A stretch of DNA of 64,000 nt from Panicum virgatum. Lineage: Eukaryota > Streptophyta > Magnoliopsida > Poales > Poaceae. The translations under genes were made by a program, and so were the position numbers. Location: NCBI RefSeq assembly GCF_016808335.1, contig NC_053136.1, positions 186,001 through 250,000 on the forward strand, given 5' to 3'. The notes beneath the pieces were generated by a model, which did no database searches, was not told the DNA's origin, and worked only from the letters and a program-made list of their open reading frames with translations. Position 1 is the first letter of the stretch, and every line of letters begins with the position of its first letter. Shown here piece after piece: positions 23,961-35,390 of the stretch.

Positions 23961-25101
23961 TGCTGGAATTATGGGCTTGGCCCATTTATTCTAATCAATA
24001 CAATAAAAGAATTTAAAGCCCACTATTAAATGCTAGGGAATCAATTGCTTAATTCCGTACCGGGATTTGAGGAGGATTTCAACCGACTTAAAGGGTGGAC
24101 TTCGTGTACAACACTTGTGAAGCCGGTAAGAGGAGGTCGGTGAACCACACGCGCGCGCGCTCGCCCGCCTCGCCGAGCCGGGCCGAGGCCGAGGGCGTGG
24201 GCGTGGGCGTGGGCGAGGCGCGGCGCGGCCGGCCGGACGGGCGGTGCGGTGCGCGTGCGCGGCCGGACGTGCGCGGCCGGACGTGACGTGATGTGTAGGT
24301 GCGGTGCGACGTGATTTGCTAAGATGAGAAGAATATTTTGCTATTAAGAGCATTAAAACAGAGAATAAACGTTGACAATAATGACTGGAGAATCACACCA
24401 GTAACTGCCGCTCATCAAAGCTCTTTACGACGTCCAGGTTCGTTGAACCTGAGGCACATCCACGCCTATATAATCCACCCCTTCCTCCTCTCATCCTCAC
24501 ACACTTCAGCACTTGCTTCAGGTACTCCTGCTTAGGAGACCTCTCCCTTCTCCTTCTGCTGCTTTCTGCCATTCCCATCGCTAGCGCTGCGCACACAGCT
24601 CTAGCGAGAGCAGGCCTTCGGAACCTCTGCTCGTTGAAGGTCCTGCACGGGACGCGGGCAATCAGGTTATTGGGGAGCTTCTTGACGCGACTGCTCGCTC
24701 CCTGATCGACTACTTCGTCTACTTCCCGGCGTGAACGAACGACTACTTCGTCTACTTCCCGGCGTGAACGAACGACTACTTCGTCTGCTTCCTGGTGACC
24801 GTTCATGGGACTGCACTGCGAACCTCTTCCTGCATCAACATCGTTCGTTTACTTCAGGCAAGACCAGTCGAATAGCATGTCTATTCCAGCTGGTAACGGT
24901 GCAACCGGTGTCTCCGGCACTGGTCCCGCCTTGGGGTACACTCTAAACCTATTCTGGTTTAACTTTTTGTTCATGCTTATTAGTAAGAATAACATGAACA
25001 CATGCACATATCTTATTCACACATTATCACTCATTTATGCCATGAAATTGCTAGTAATATTTGGAATTAAAATATACCAAAAATTGCCTAGTTTTCTAAC
25101 A
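23961..25101 (+). repeat. Copia 3' LTR
   Basis: Begins TGCTGGAATTATGGGC (first bases one change from the common TGTTGGAATTATG) and ends TTTTCTAACA. It carries a CG-dense block at about 24140-24300 and two near-perfect copies of a roughly 34-bp unit (ACGACTACTTCGTCTACTTC) at about 24704-24785. A truncated relative of its first 300 bp lies at 53124-53365. Confidence 0.88.
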
Positions 25102-25836
25102 GATGATTAACCAAAAAAAATCTAATTCCAATCCAAAGAAATATATTCTGAATACGCAGCAAGAGTCAGAATTAGATCAACACATGCATGCATATGGAAG
25201 CTACTCTCACCATTCACGATACGCATGCCCTTTATCCCATCATATATGCACATGGCGCAGGCAGACAACACATGAACGCCCTTGTCCCATCTATACATTC
25301 CTGACGCTGCTCTCAAACGAGACGGCCTGCTGAGCTGCAAGATGGTAATTAACAAGGAAAGTGATTCAGATCAGGACTTCTAATTCCTGAGGCCGGAAGC
25401 ATACCAGTAGGTCCAGTGAAAGCGGTAGCCCCCGTCATCCTTCCTGCAACGATGGCGCCGGCCAGTACCCTTTGCAGACCGGGCAGATCTTCAACATGCA
25501 CGGGCAGCGTATCGGCGTCGGCCAGGTCGACTGAGGGCCTGAGGCCATAACTTGGCTCTTTGTGTAGCGGTAGCTTTCAGATCTATTTTGTGTTCAAAAC
25601 TGAGAGATGGCTAGGTTTGGTAACCACCTCCACGTTTTATCCTCTTAACGTGGATATTGGGCTGATCCTGAAGTCTCCCAGCATAGTTACCGAGGGGGTA
25701 ATAGTCGGGCACTTCTAACCAATGGCGACCGTGATTATTAAAACAGTTGGTTATCATAGCAACTGTCGGCCATTCCAACAAATAGCCAGGGGTACTTAAT
25801 TGCACCGTCGACCACAGCCAAACCATCAGCAAATAA
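25102..25836. other. Unassigned DNA between copia and the Tourist MITE
   Basis: No repeat ends recognised. A GC-richer patch at about 25440-25532 on the plus strand reads as an exon-like stretch after a CAG, with residues GAGQYPLQTGQIFNMHG, and ends in TGA. On the minus strand 25611-25832 is open for 73 codons and contains a basic/aromatic stretch. I recognise neither. They may be remnants of a low-copy gene or chance frames. Confidence 0.3.
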
Positions 25837-26275
25837 GGCCAGTCTTAGTGGGAGTTTCATAGACACAGTTAACTAGACTGAGAACTACTCCCTCCGTCCC
25901 TAAATAACTGTTGCTTTCGCTTCCCGAGAAATAACTTTGACCAAATATATATATATATATATAATATATTATATTTATTGTACAAATTAAATATTATTAG
26001 ATAGATATTTGAATCTAGTTTTTTATAAAATTTATTTTAAAATTTAAATATTGCACGCATTTTCTACAAATCCAGTCAAACTTCGGACACTGATACCCAA
26101 AATGACTATTATTTAGGGACAGAGGGAGTAGGTAACTGTGCCAGATGAGTTTCGTGGTGATGAAACTCTCCTCACATCCCATAAAACTCCATCCTTCTCT
26201 CTTTTTGCCATGTCAGCAAAATTGATGGTATTTAATGTCATAAAACCCTCCATGAAACTCCCATTGAGACTAGCC
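25837..26275. mobile_element. Tourist-like (PIF/Harbinger) MITE hosting another MITE
   Basis: Terminal inverted repeats of about 24 bp, GGCCAGTCTTAGTGGGAGTT at the left and its near reverse complement at the right, with three mismatches over 24. It is flanked by TAA (25834-25836 and 26276-26278), the 3-bp duplication of PIF/Harbinger elements. Without the nested Stowaway it would be about 196 bp. No coding sequence. Confidence 0.85.
25888..26128. mobile_element. Stowaway MITE nested in the Tourist-like MITE
   Basis: Starts CTCCCTCCGTCCC and ends GGGACAGAGGGAG, the Stowaway (Tc1/mariner-derived) terminal repeat, with TA duplicated on both sides (25886-25887, 26129-26130). It is 241 bp, AT-rich, with a short (TA)n run at 25949-25970, and non-coding. 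Confidence 0.93.
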
Positions 26276-26278
26276 TAA

Positions 26279-26530
26279 TAATGTTCCCAAGGGGTGGTCG
26301 GAAAATTCTTACAACTCTCGGCTAATGTTTGGAGTCTAATAGTGAAATATAAAGGGTCACGACCGATTGAGGGTATCCAATCGATCAAATACGCAACTTT
26401 TATCTTTTACCTTTTTTCCTTACCCTAACTTTTCCAACCCCAATATGTTGTTCTTCCTTCATCTCCATGGCATTTGAAGACGTCCTAGCTGGCCTGCAGA
26501 TCCAAGGGCAACCCAAGGTGTGCTTGCCTT
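26279..26530. other. Short unassigned segment before Tat B
   Basis: No gene or repeat structure recognised. It ends in the left copy of the Tat B target duplication GACGG (26531-26535). Confidence 0.4.
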
Positions 26531-26535
26531 GACGG

Positions 26536-27730
26536 TGTTGTCGGTCAAAACCACCGGCGAGTAGCGACAGGCAACACGAAGAGCCGGGAGGTCGCCGGGG
26601 CGCTGGCAGGCACTGCTCCCTCGTCAACGGCCCGCAATTCCAGCACACGCCGCGGCTTATGAAGACGCAGGGCGTGCCACCTGACCTACACCCGACCAGG
26701 AAGGTATGGACGTGCTTGCGATGGTCTGCCTGCATACACAAACACATGCAAATATAAGTCCGAGCCGTGGTCGGCTCCCCGGGACGACTCTTGCATCGGC
26801 TTTAAAGAGCCGATCGAGTCCCGGTGTCAGATTGGATCTGTTTGCATCCGGATATTGATGAATAAACCAAATAACTATAAAGCTGCTTCAATTAAATCTA
26901 GCTAATCTAATCTACGACGATAAAAGCTTCACTGCTAGATCGGAACATCCTACACGTGATTGGGCCTAATGAACGTAACAGATAACTAAACCTTAAACAG
27001 AACAGAGGCCTAAGAACAAGCTAAAGCCGATTCCCGGATCAATTCCCTATCAAGACTAAGGCAAAGCATCTAATACGTCACCGGATCATCCAACCCGTTT
27101 GCAAGGCCTAACCTAGCAGGTATTATGCCAACTCTTAGATACAAGAGCAAACCGTAACAGATTAGATCTACTAAATGGAAAAGAAGCAGGGTGTTGTTTC
27201 TATACAACTAACTCTACACAACAAGAATTAGCATAAGATTGAAACGTGACTACATAGAAACAACATGATATTCGTAGATGATAAGCAATAAAGCACGATG
27301 AATCTACTAAAAGCCATGCTATGAACATCAGGATAACTAGTACTACTCGCCATCAAAAACACTTCAGTACGAGTAATACCAAGGTAAAAGCAAGAACAAC
27401 GATGCCCTGATCGCAAGAAGCGATCAGGGCAGCATGGCGCTTACTTGGATGAAACCCTAAGATTAGGGGTGGCGATGCGCTGAGAGTTGTTGTTTGCGAG
27501 ACGTGATGACGTTCTTTTCTATGAATAACATAGGGTACATATTTATAGTCCGGAGGCTTGGGAAACAATCTAATATTATCTTGTCCCGATCAGACTCTAT
27601 CTCTAATCTTGAACTAAATCTAAAGATACATGGCCCATGTGACCCAAATGCTCATGCTGGAGCCGATTTACAAGCCTTCTTAATCTTCTGCTTTAAGCCC
27701 AACTTGCTTTCGGCCCATAAATTAATAACA
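26536..27730 (-). repeat. 3' LTR of Tat B
   Basis: Plus-strand boundaries TGTTGTCGGTC and AATAACA. It lacks about 22 bp near its plus-strand right end compared with the other LTR. Four GCCGAT/ATCGGC hexamers are seen in it. Confidence 0.92.
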
Positions 27731-27749
27731 CATGCCCCCCTGGTTTTGG
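27731..27749 (-). promoter_or_regulatory. Polypurine tract of Tat B
   Basis: On the minus strand CCAAAACCAGGGGGGCATG abuts the 3' LTR. The G6 run is the likely plus-strand primer. From 27750 to 27995 the sequence is non-coding, with a TATTTAA at about 27893 that could serve the next ORF on the plus strand. Confidence 0.75.
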
Positions 27750-27995
27750 CAATGATAATTCCAAAACCACTCCGTCGCTTCATCTTCCCGTTAATGCTCA
27801 TTAAAACACACTGCAACCACCAAGGAAGACGCAACATCTCTGCAACTGGCTCCTCGTAGAATGTGAAACTGCCGATCCGTCTTCCATCCTTTTACTATTT
27901 AATCTCACCCCGAATCGGCTCTTCTTCACAGCAAACTCTTCTTCCTCCAAAGCCAAGTAGCACAGAAAACCCCAATCCTCCAGTAACTAGTAGCC

Positions 27996-28550
27996 ATGGC
28001 GATCTCTTCTTCCTCTAGCTCCAACTCCTTCGGAGACTCTTCCTCCTCCTCTTCTCCTTCTTCTTCTTCCATCTCCGCTTCTTCCATCGACTCCATTCCG
28101 GAGAGCCGAGAGCCAACTCCCGAGTCGGACCCGACAACAGTGTACGAGGCGCTGGCTCCTCTACATTGGGATGTAGAGGAGTTCGACTTCGGGACCGTCT
28201 CCGAGGAGGACGAGCCCGAGACCGAGGGGGAAGACCTCCGGCTCCTGTTCCAGGAGGAGTCAGAGAGTACCAGTGATGACAAGTTCTCCTGGGATGGAGT
28301 CGACTCCTCCTCGGAAGAGGAGATCGACTCCTCCTCCGGCGACGACGAGCCGATGGGCGGGAAGCCCTTCCGGTTCCTCGGGTCCTCCGAGGAGGACAGC
28401 GAGGAAGAGAGCGGCGGCGGCGGCGGCTGGAGCGACAACGGCGACGGCGGTAGCAACGCCTTCGACGGCGCCAGCGACGACGACGATGATGACGACGACA
28501 GCGACGGGGGGGATGCGCTGGCCCGAAGCCCCAAGCATCGTAGGTACTAG
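27996..28550 (+). CDS. Acidic Ser/Asp/Glu-rich accessory ORF, antisense to Tat B
   Basis: An intact 184-codon frame beginning MAISSSSSS, on the strand opposite to the element's gag-pol. About half of the residues are Ser, Asp, Glu or Gly. The middle holds repeated EE/SS clusters, and the end has a run of eight Asp followed by the basic tail SPKHRRY. Composition predicts a disordered, strongly acidic protein, and the clusters resemble casein-kinase-2 target sites. No catalytic motif is visible. It lies between the 3' LTR and the TATA box of the next antisense gene. The function is unknown. Because it is a low-complexity GAN/TCC-rich sequence, the open frame could partly reflect composition, but its length and uninterrupted state favour a real ORF. 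Confidence 0.6.
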   Translation: MAISSSSSSNSFGDSSSSSSPSSSSISASSIDSIPESREPTPESDPTTVYEALAPLHWDVEEFDFGTVSEEDEPETEGEDLRLLFQEESESTSDDKFSWDGVDSSSEEEIDSSSGDDEPMGGKPFRFLGSSEEDSEEESGGGGGWSDNGDGGSNAFDGASDDDDDDDDSDGGDALARSPKHRRY

Positions 28551-28932
28551 ATACCTACGAGCAGTAGGTGTAGGTGGTAGAGTAGAAGTAAGACTGTAAA
28601 GCCGAAGGATTAATTCCTTTGTAAAAATCAGCCTTTTCCTTTTAACGAAGTTAATTTCCTTCAATCGCTGCATGTCTGATTTATTTTCCAAAAAGCCGAT
28701 GGCAATGCATCAGGCTTCTATAAATATCTAAGAGCCGACGAAATTCAAACTAGAAGCAACCCGCACAAGAGTAGAGTATCACTTCCACCTTGAACCGAAC
28801 TCGAAAGAAACACTCAAATCCGAGCGTAATTCGAAAACCCAGCTCTACAAATTCGAGCAAGAGCTTCTCCAAGCATCCGGAATTCGAATCAGAGCCCACA
28901 GGAACCAAACCCTAAGTCAACAAATTTGAACC
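28551..28932 (+). promoter_or_regulatory. Intergenic region with TATA box for the antisense PMD-like gene
   Basis: TATAAATA at 28719-28726 lies about 207 bases before the ATG at 28933, which leaves room for a start site near 28750 and a 180-base leader. The context CTTCTATAAATATC is a good plant TATA match. Several GCCGA motifs surround it. The first part follows the acidic ORF and contains T-rich stretches but no clear terminator. Confidence 0.6.
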
Positions 28933-31208
28933 ATGGCGGACTCTGTAGCTCAAACAACAAATTATGTAATTGATGATGCGGCAATCTGCGGCCTGAAGGT
29001 AACATCCAGCCCAATCCTTTTAACTTTCTTCAGCTTATTAAGCCTCTGAACAAATTAAACTCTGAAACCTGACACCATATGCATACTTCTGAATTTCTGA
29101 ACTTCAGATGTCAGACATTCTTCTGCCGCATCCTTCCAATCCAAAATCTTTCTGTCTTGGCCCACAAGCTTACGAAAACCCCATAGATTTGATCTCTTGT
29201 GAAGCAAATAGGATCCCTTTCGTAAGCCAAAGCATTGATTTGAACCTTTGGGCCGACTGCTTAAGAGCCTGGCCTAATCTCCCTGAGAGGTGGATTACAT
29301 GGTACAGCAGAGTAGCAAAAGCTTACATGCCCTTGTGGCAGGAATTGAACATGGCCGATGCACTTAGCCTATCATTATCACCTCTTCACAAAGATGAAAA
29401 TCTTCTGAAAACCATCGGCTATTTTTGGTCTGATGCCCTGAACTGTTTCCTCTTCGGCCACGATCCCATGACCCCTACTCTGCTAGATGTCACCATGATC
29501 ACTGGCCTAGACATTGGATCTCCCAATCCTGCTACCCACAAAATGGCAGAAGTCCCCTTTAAACTTTCTTCCAAGGCAAACTGCACAAACTGGGGCACTT
29601 ACATGAACCAGCATATGAAAATAAAAGGTCCAGTGACTGAAAAGGAACACACAGCCTTCTTAAATCTTTGGTTAGAACACTTCATCTTCTGTGGTCCTTC
29701 TTTAGCTCCAACTAAGAATTACCTCCCTTTGGCCTATCACCTGGCCCATGGCAATCGCACCGGCCTAGGTAAACTTTTCCTTGGAGAAACCTATAGATAT
29801 CTCCATTTGATGACATCTAACTTGCTTAACCAAAAGAAACTGAGAACTGGAGGCCCTTGGTGGTTCATTCAGTTGTGGGCACAACTGTACTTTCAGCACC
29901 AGATCCCAAACTTCCAAGGCCTGACCAAGAATTCTTTTCCTGATGAGAGTGGCAAACCAATTAGATGTACTAGTTATGGCCAAGCTTTATTTAGTCTTCC
30001 TGGCAGTAAACTGAACCTGACAGATGCAGCAAAATGGTTCAGAGTCTTCTACAAAGGTCCAGACAACCCACTCTATTTTCCATTCACTAAATCTGAATCC
30101 TTTGAGAATCCAACTGCCTTTAGACTGGACAGTTTTGCCGATGACGACAGCACTCGGCATCTATATTCCCTGATGATTCGACCTAGTTTCCTCTCTGTTG
30201 GCATGAGCACTTCCAATAGAATTATCAAACCAGGCTATGAAACCTATCAACCAGTCATAGCAGCTCGGCAATTTGGCTTAGGACAAGTTTCTCCCCACTT
30301 CCATATTCACCACTTGGTGGAGAGTAGAGCCGATCTGCCTGATGGTCTCACCAACTCAAGATGCTACAGCATGTTTGACAACTTCCTCATTCCCATACCA
30401 GCCGATCTGTCCTTCACTTCCTCATCAATCGGCTTTAACATTTGGTGGGACATGTGGAAAACTCACATTTTCAGAAGAGCTTTAGGCCCTCTACTGCAGA
30501 AAATTGATTCTGAATATGTAATCCCCGAGGAAGAGGTACTGAATCTGTGCACTTTATCCTTTCTGAGTCATCTATCCCTTTCTCTTGGCTAATCCTTATT
30601 CACTTTGCTTACAACAACAAGATGGTCTAGAACCAGTAGCCAATAACGGGGAACCATTCCACTTTCTTCCAACTGCTCCTGATGTCCTCTTTTGCAAGGG
30701 ATCTCCATCAATAAAGAAAGTAATAATGGCTGCTTTGCCAGACTTACTCCAGTTGGCTTCTAAGCGAAGACAAACCTCTGCAAGTGCTGCCCCCCGAATC
30801 CCAACTAAGAAAAGGAAGATAATCACGAGGCGAGTCATTAAGAAATCAGCACAAGCTTCCCCGAGTCCATCAGAGTCTAACACCAACCAGGTAACTTATT
30901 TTTCCGAAACCTCTTCTTTATTGCGTACATATGCACTCTGGTTGACTGTAATTTTATTTCCAGGACGCAACTGAAGACATCCTTGATACTAGTAGCCCAG
31001 TACAACACGAAATCATCGTTCATGAAGCTGACGCTGGAGCAACTGAAACTTCCAATACTCTGACGGATGTGCATGACGAACAGACTGACATAGTTGAAGC
31101 CCCTGTTGTCATCTCCAATCCAACTGGATCGGCTACACTTGAACCGATCATCACTCCTTGTTCAGAACAGGTAACTTTATGAGCCAATTCTGAACCAGCC
31201 GATAGCTT

Positions 31209-32672
31209 TGTTGACGTTCACTAACGCCCCCGATTTGTATACCGCAAGCGCACGGTTCGTGGTAGCTTTTCCCTTAGAGTATTCCCCCAAGGTTTATCAA
31301 TCCGTGGATCGACAATGAACTTACTAGGGTTTTCTATATAATCTAACGGATCTATCCTAACATGAAGCATTAATTGCATATAAAAGGTGAACCTTTGATA
31401 GATATGAGTGATGTACGAAGGTTGATCTCATCCATGAACATCGGTAAGGATAAAGCATGACCGAAGGCATGACTAAACCTATCACACGCATTCTAGTTGT
31501 AGTTCTAGCTAAACGAGTAAGCTCAACATGCATCTCATCCAAAGCCTCTTTAAATCAAAACCTCCAATCCGATCCCTCGATACCCAACCTACTCTGTGGA
31601 GACGGCCTGTCACGACGCCCCCCATTTCAACGGGATACCCTGAAGCAAGTCGAACCCCCTTTGGGTAGATCCGGTATGAACTCCTAGCCACCATAGCTAC
31701 AAGAACACCCCATGCAATCTATCTCGAGAATAGATCTAGGAATAAGCGCACCCAAAGCAAGAACAAAATCGAAAGAGGAGAGACATGATCGCTAAATAGA
31801 TCGGATGACATGAAGACATTACTCACATAATAGATTCGTTTGGATCGCCACCACCGCGTATACACCATTGACGACTCCAACTAGCTCATGAACTCCACCA
31901 TGACACAACCATGCAGGGAGGCCATGGCGGCTAGGGATGGCCTAAGCCATCTCCTAGACAACTTCGAAGACTTGCGGCGGCCGTCGTCTCCCTCCGGTCT
32001 TGGCCCTAGGTTTTCGTCGAGTTCTGGGTGGATGGATGCTTCGAGTTGAATAAGGTGCGAGCTATTTATAAGCCGAGGAAGTCACCGGTCGAAAGGGAAG
32101 GCAAACCGCCTCAGAAAAGGGCTGGGCCGGCCGGCCCCATGGGCCTAGGCCGGCCGGCCTACCCCTTTTCGGGATCGCCTCGGTCTCATCTTTGGCGTGT
32201 AGACTCCTCGCATCTTCTAGAGTTTCTGTCCTTCACGATTGCACCCCTTTAGACGTCGTTATCTTCGAGATTTCTTCGAGGAGAAGGATAGGATGGAAAA
32301 TCCTTCCTTAAATATCTCTTTGCTTTGCTTGGCCCTGAAGTATCTCGATCTTATCTTGTGGGCTTTGTCTTTTGGGCTTCATTGGAGGGTGGATGTGCAT
32401 GAATGTGCTTCGAATCAACATGGGCTTTGGTCCTTCCTTTGGCTTTGGCCTTCGTCTTTCTCCGTGTTAGCGCTCGATCACGGGGCTCATCATTTCATGC
32501 TCCAAAATAGGCCAAAAACCTGCAAAAACGAAGTTCCTCCAAAATATATGTGCATATGTGAAAATGACCAATAATTAGGCCGGGGTTAGGATGGTTAGTG
32601 ATTTTGATATTGAATTCATGCCATTATCAAGGATAAACAAGGGATAAAACGAATACTTAAGGAGCGCCAACA
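31209..32672 (-). repeat. 3' LTR of the LARD-like element
   Basis: 1464 bp. The minus-strand TATAAATAG at about 32062-32070 is the likely promoter. A CG-dense palindromic block follows at about 32121-32165, which is upstream of the TATA box in the element's orientation. Partner of 39686-41150. Confidence 0.93.
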
Positions 32673-32686
32673 TTCCCCCCATGCTT
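32673..32686 (-). promoter_or_regulatory. Polypurine tract of the LARD-like element
   Basis: On the minus strand AAGCATGGGGGGAA ends exactly at the LTR border. Related copies of this motif recur inside the element near 33505, 34627 and 34738. Confidence 0.85.
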
Positions 32687-34889
32687 AAACCTTGCTCATC
32701 CTCGAGTAAGTCCAGGAGCTTTGCTTATAAAGAAATTAGCGTTGCCCCTCAATGTCCTCTCTGCACTTAGTCATACATAACAAGACATATTGCTCTCTCA
32801 AGTATTTAGCATTTAAGTTCATGTTGTGACCGGCTACTTTTTCATTATGGAAGATAGACTAGCAATTAAAGAACAAGCCACAATAATAAATAAATGCAAT
32901 GCTCTCAAACTTAAGCGAACTTCAAACCTTTACCTTGTTTCATCGTGAAGAGTTTTCAAAAGAATGCATATCAAACATAAGTGAGGTTCTCTTGCAAAAG
33001 ATCATGGAAATACTCATCTCATCAAGTCGCTCAAGCCTACATTAGATTGTTTTCAACCTATTCTACTCATATATAAAAGTGGAAGGCTTATGTGGAGCTT
33101 GGTAGGTAAAAACAATCCTAGCAAAACATTATATCTGAAATATTGTCAAACTAAGAGAGAGATCTATTGGATTTACTGAGACTAGTCAAAAAGGCCATTG
33201 GAAAATAATGTTGGAGAGGAAGAAAGATGAAACACACATTTAGATAGGTGGACATGTGCAAGTGGCAAATGGATGATCCCGAGACACAAATGAAGTTCTC
33301 GTTATCGGATTGCACATGGTTGGAAGATTTGAGTATGGAATAATTCTTCAAAGTAACTTGGAAAATTAATGAAACCAAAAAGAACTAAGGAGCATTTTAT
33401 TCTTCTCTTTTTTTTTCTTTTCTCCCCTTTTTTCCATTTTTCTTTTTTTTTCTTTCTTTTTGCTCCTTAGAACTTTTGATAACATAGAATACTTACCCAG
33501 CCATCCCCCCATGCTTGAACGAATGCTCGTCCTCGAGTATGAATAGTGGGAGAACCAACTAGCTAGGGTAAGTATATCAAATTCACCTTCTTCTTCGTAA
33601 AACCGCTTGAAGGTGTGTTCCAGGATCAAAACCTTTCCCTCCCGCATACTGTCACTACACGAGGATAATCGGTAACGAACAACAAGAACACGATAGTTGA
33701 TGTACTCTAGGTAAACCATGCAAGAGCAAAGCAAACCCAAAGCCAAGTCGCGATTCTATTAGGCATCAAAGTATCTCCGGGGAGCCTTGTCTCCCAAAAC
33801 TTTTCTTTATATGGTGCCCTTGATTCTTTTGATTCCGTCGAAATGATAATCCATACTCAAATTGGGTTGTGGTCAAGGAGGTAATCACAAAAAGATATTT
33901 TTGGTTTAGGGTGGATATCCAGCGAGGTTTGCAAAATTCCCGAAGTGGAAACTCACAATGCATGGATAGATAGGCTAGCAGAAAGAAGGTTACACAAAAA
34001 AAACGGAATGACCAGCTTCTTAGTCTCATACCAAAGAAATCAATCTTAATCCAACTCATCAAAATATAAGTTTGCAATCTAAAGGTTTTATCATGAAATA
34101 ATATGTATGTATAGGCTTTGGTAGGTAGAACTTTGCAAGAGATTCACAAATGTAGATAGCATAGGAATTAAGTTTTCAAATTAAACAATCACAAGGTGTA
34201 AGGTCATCGGTAGACTTAAATCAAAGAGCAACATAGAATATGTGGATTTAGAATTTAGTCATTTAACCTCCACAAATAAAAGAGCCGGTATTTAATCATT
34301 TTAATTCCATTTAATTGAGAGCAAATGGTCAAGTCATATACAACATAGCGTAGGTAAAACAAAGCAGCAACTTCCATCATTTTTCCATAAGCATAAGGCA
34401 TTGCCAAAATGTATCAATGTGGTGAGCACAAAGTGATGGTGATCCTACACTTATTGAAAACAAAAACAAAACTAGGTTGTACTCCTAGTAGCCATGTTAT
34501 TGTAGGGAGAGATATACAAAGGTTGCATCTATGGTTGAAGGCATATATGTACAAGCATTTAGAAAAAGAGAGAGTTGAGGAAGAATTACCGTCCTTCTCG
34601 ATGCTCGTAATGAAGTGTAGCGTGGCCTCCCCCATACTTAAGCATTGTGCTAAGCATGGAAGAAGAATCATGAGCATCTTGTGGCAACTGTGATTCTCTT
34701 ACTCCATGAGATCTTTCTTCCTTGTCCACGAAATCCTCCCCCATGCTTAGCATGATGCTAGGCGTGGAAGGAGAAGATGGACCATCTTGAAATTCTTGAA
34801 GTTCTTCCCTCATGTGTATGAATATCAGCTTCAATATGTCTTCACCTTTGTTGCCTCAATTTCCTTCAACTTCTTCTTGTACTAAGTCA

Positions 34890-35390
34890 TTGTCCCAATC
34901 ATTGCTTCACATCATCGTCGCCACCTTCAATTCCTCGTTGTCTCATTGCTGCCTCATCTTCACGAATTTTTCTTTCATTTTCCATAACAGAACCTGTACT
35001 GAAACATTGCTCCATTGTGAAGTGCACGAATTTTCCTTTCCAACAAGTCCTTATTCGCCCAAAATTGATTCCGAACAAGAGAGTTGTGTCCATTTTATCC
35101 CAGCGCTGCAATCTGTCCTGACGAATTTCAGAACGCGCAACGTCCAATGTTCTTGCTACATCTCCTTGTACGGGTCTTCAAATTCATTGATCTTGAATGC
35201 GTTGGAATGAAAATTTGATGGAGCTTCTGAATATCAACTTTTTGCTTCTTGTACAGCTCTGAACATGTTCTCAAATTGATGAAAACAGCTGCATCCTTCT
35301 CGGGTTTCGACGATGTTAACGATCTTGATTGAAATTCTTTTGTTCTTGAACTCATGGGAGCGCTTCTTCATGCCTGCAAAACATTTTAAA
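34890..35390. repeat. Internal module copy 1 of the LARD-like element
   Basis: Shares the order of anchor motifs with the other three modules: CATCATCGTC-like start, TTTCCAACAAGT (35037-35048), an AGAGTT(A/G)TG motif about 40 bases on, GCGCTGCAATCTGTCC, TTTCAGAACGCGCA, then GATGCGTTGGAA-like sequence and a GATGATGTTAACGATC-like end. Confidence 0.75.

Larger units (their letters stand above)
19185..25101 (+). mobile_element. Degenerate Ty1/copia element (5' LTR truncated by Tat A)
   Basis: The domain order gag, protease, integrase, RT, RNaseH identifies Ty1/copia. The end of the 5' LTR (19185-19471) matches 24815-25101 of the 3' LTR with about 13 differences in 287 bases, roughly 4-5%. It is therefore older than the elements nested in it. 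The first part of the 5' LTR is displaced to the left, beyond the window, by Tat A. The 5-bp target duplication cannot be checked. Confidence 0.92.

Noticed and set aside
28260..28691. Minus-strand frame opposite the acidic ORF
   Set aside because: A mirror of the GAN-rich repeats giving an Ala/Val-rich sequence; no support.
32028..32574. Plus-strand frames in the LARD-like LTRs (MDGCFELNKV and neighbours; also 40505-40988)
   Set aside because: They lie antisense over the LTR promoter and palindrome, recur only because the LTR is repeated, and have no domain.
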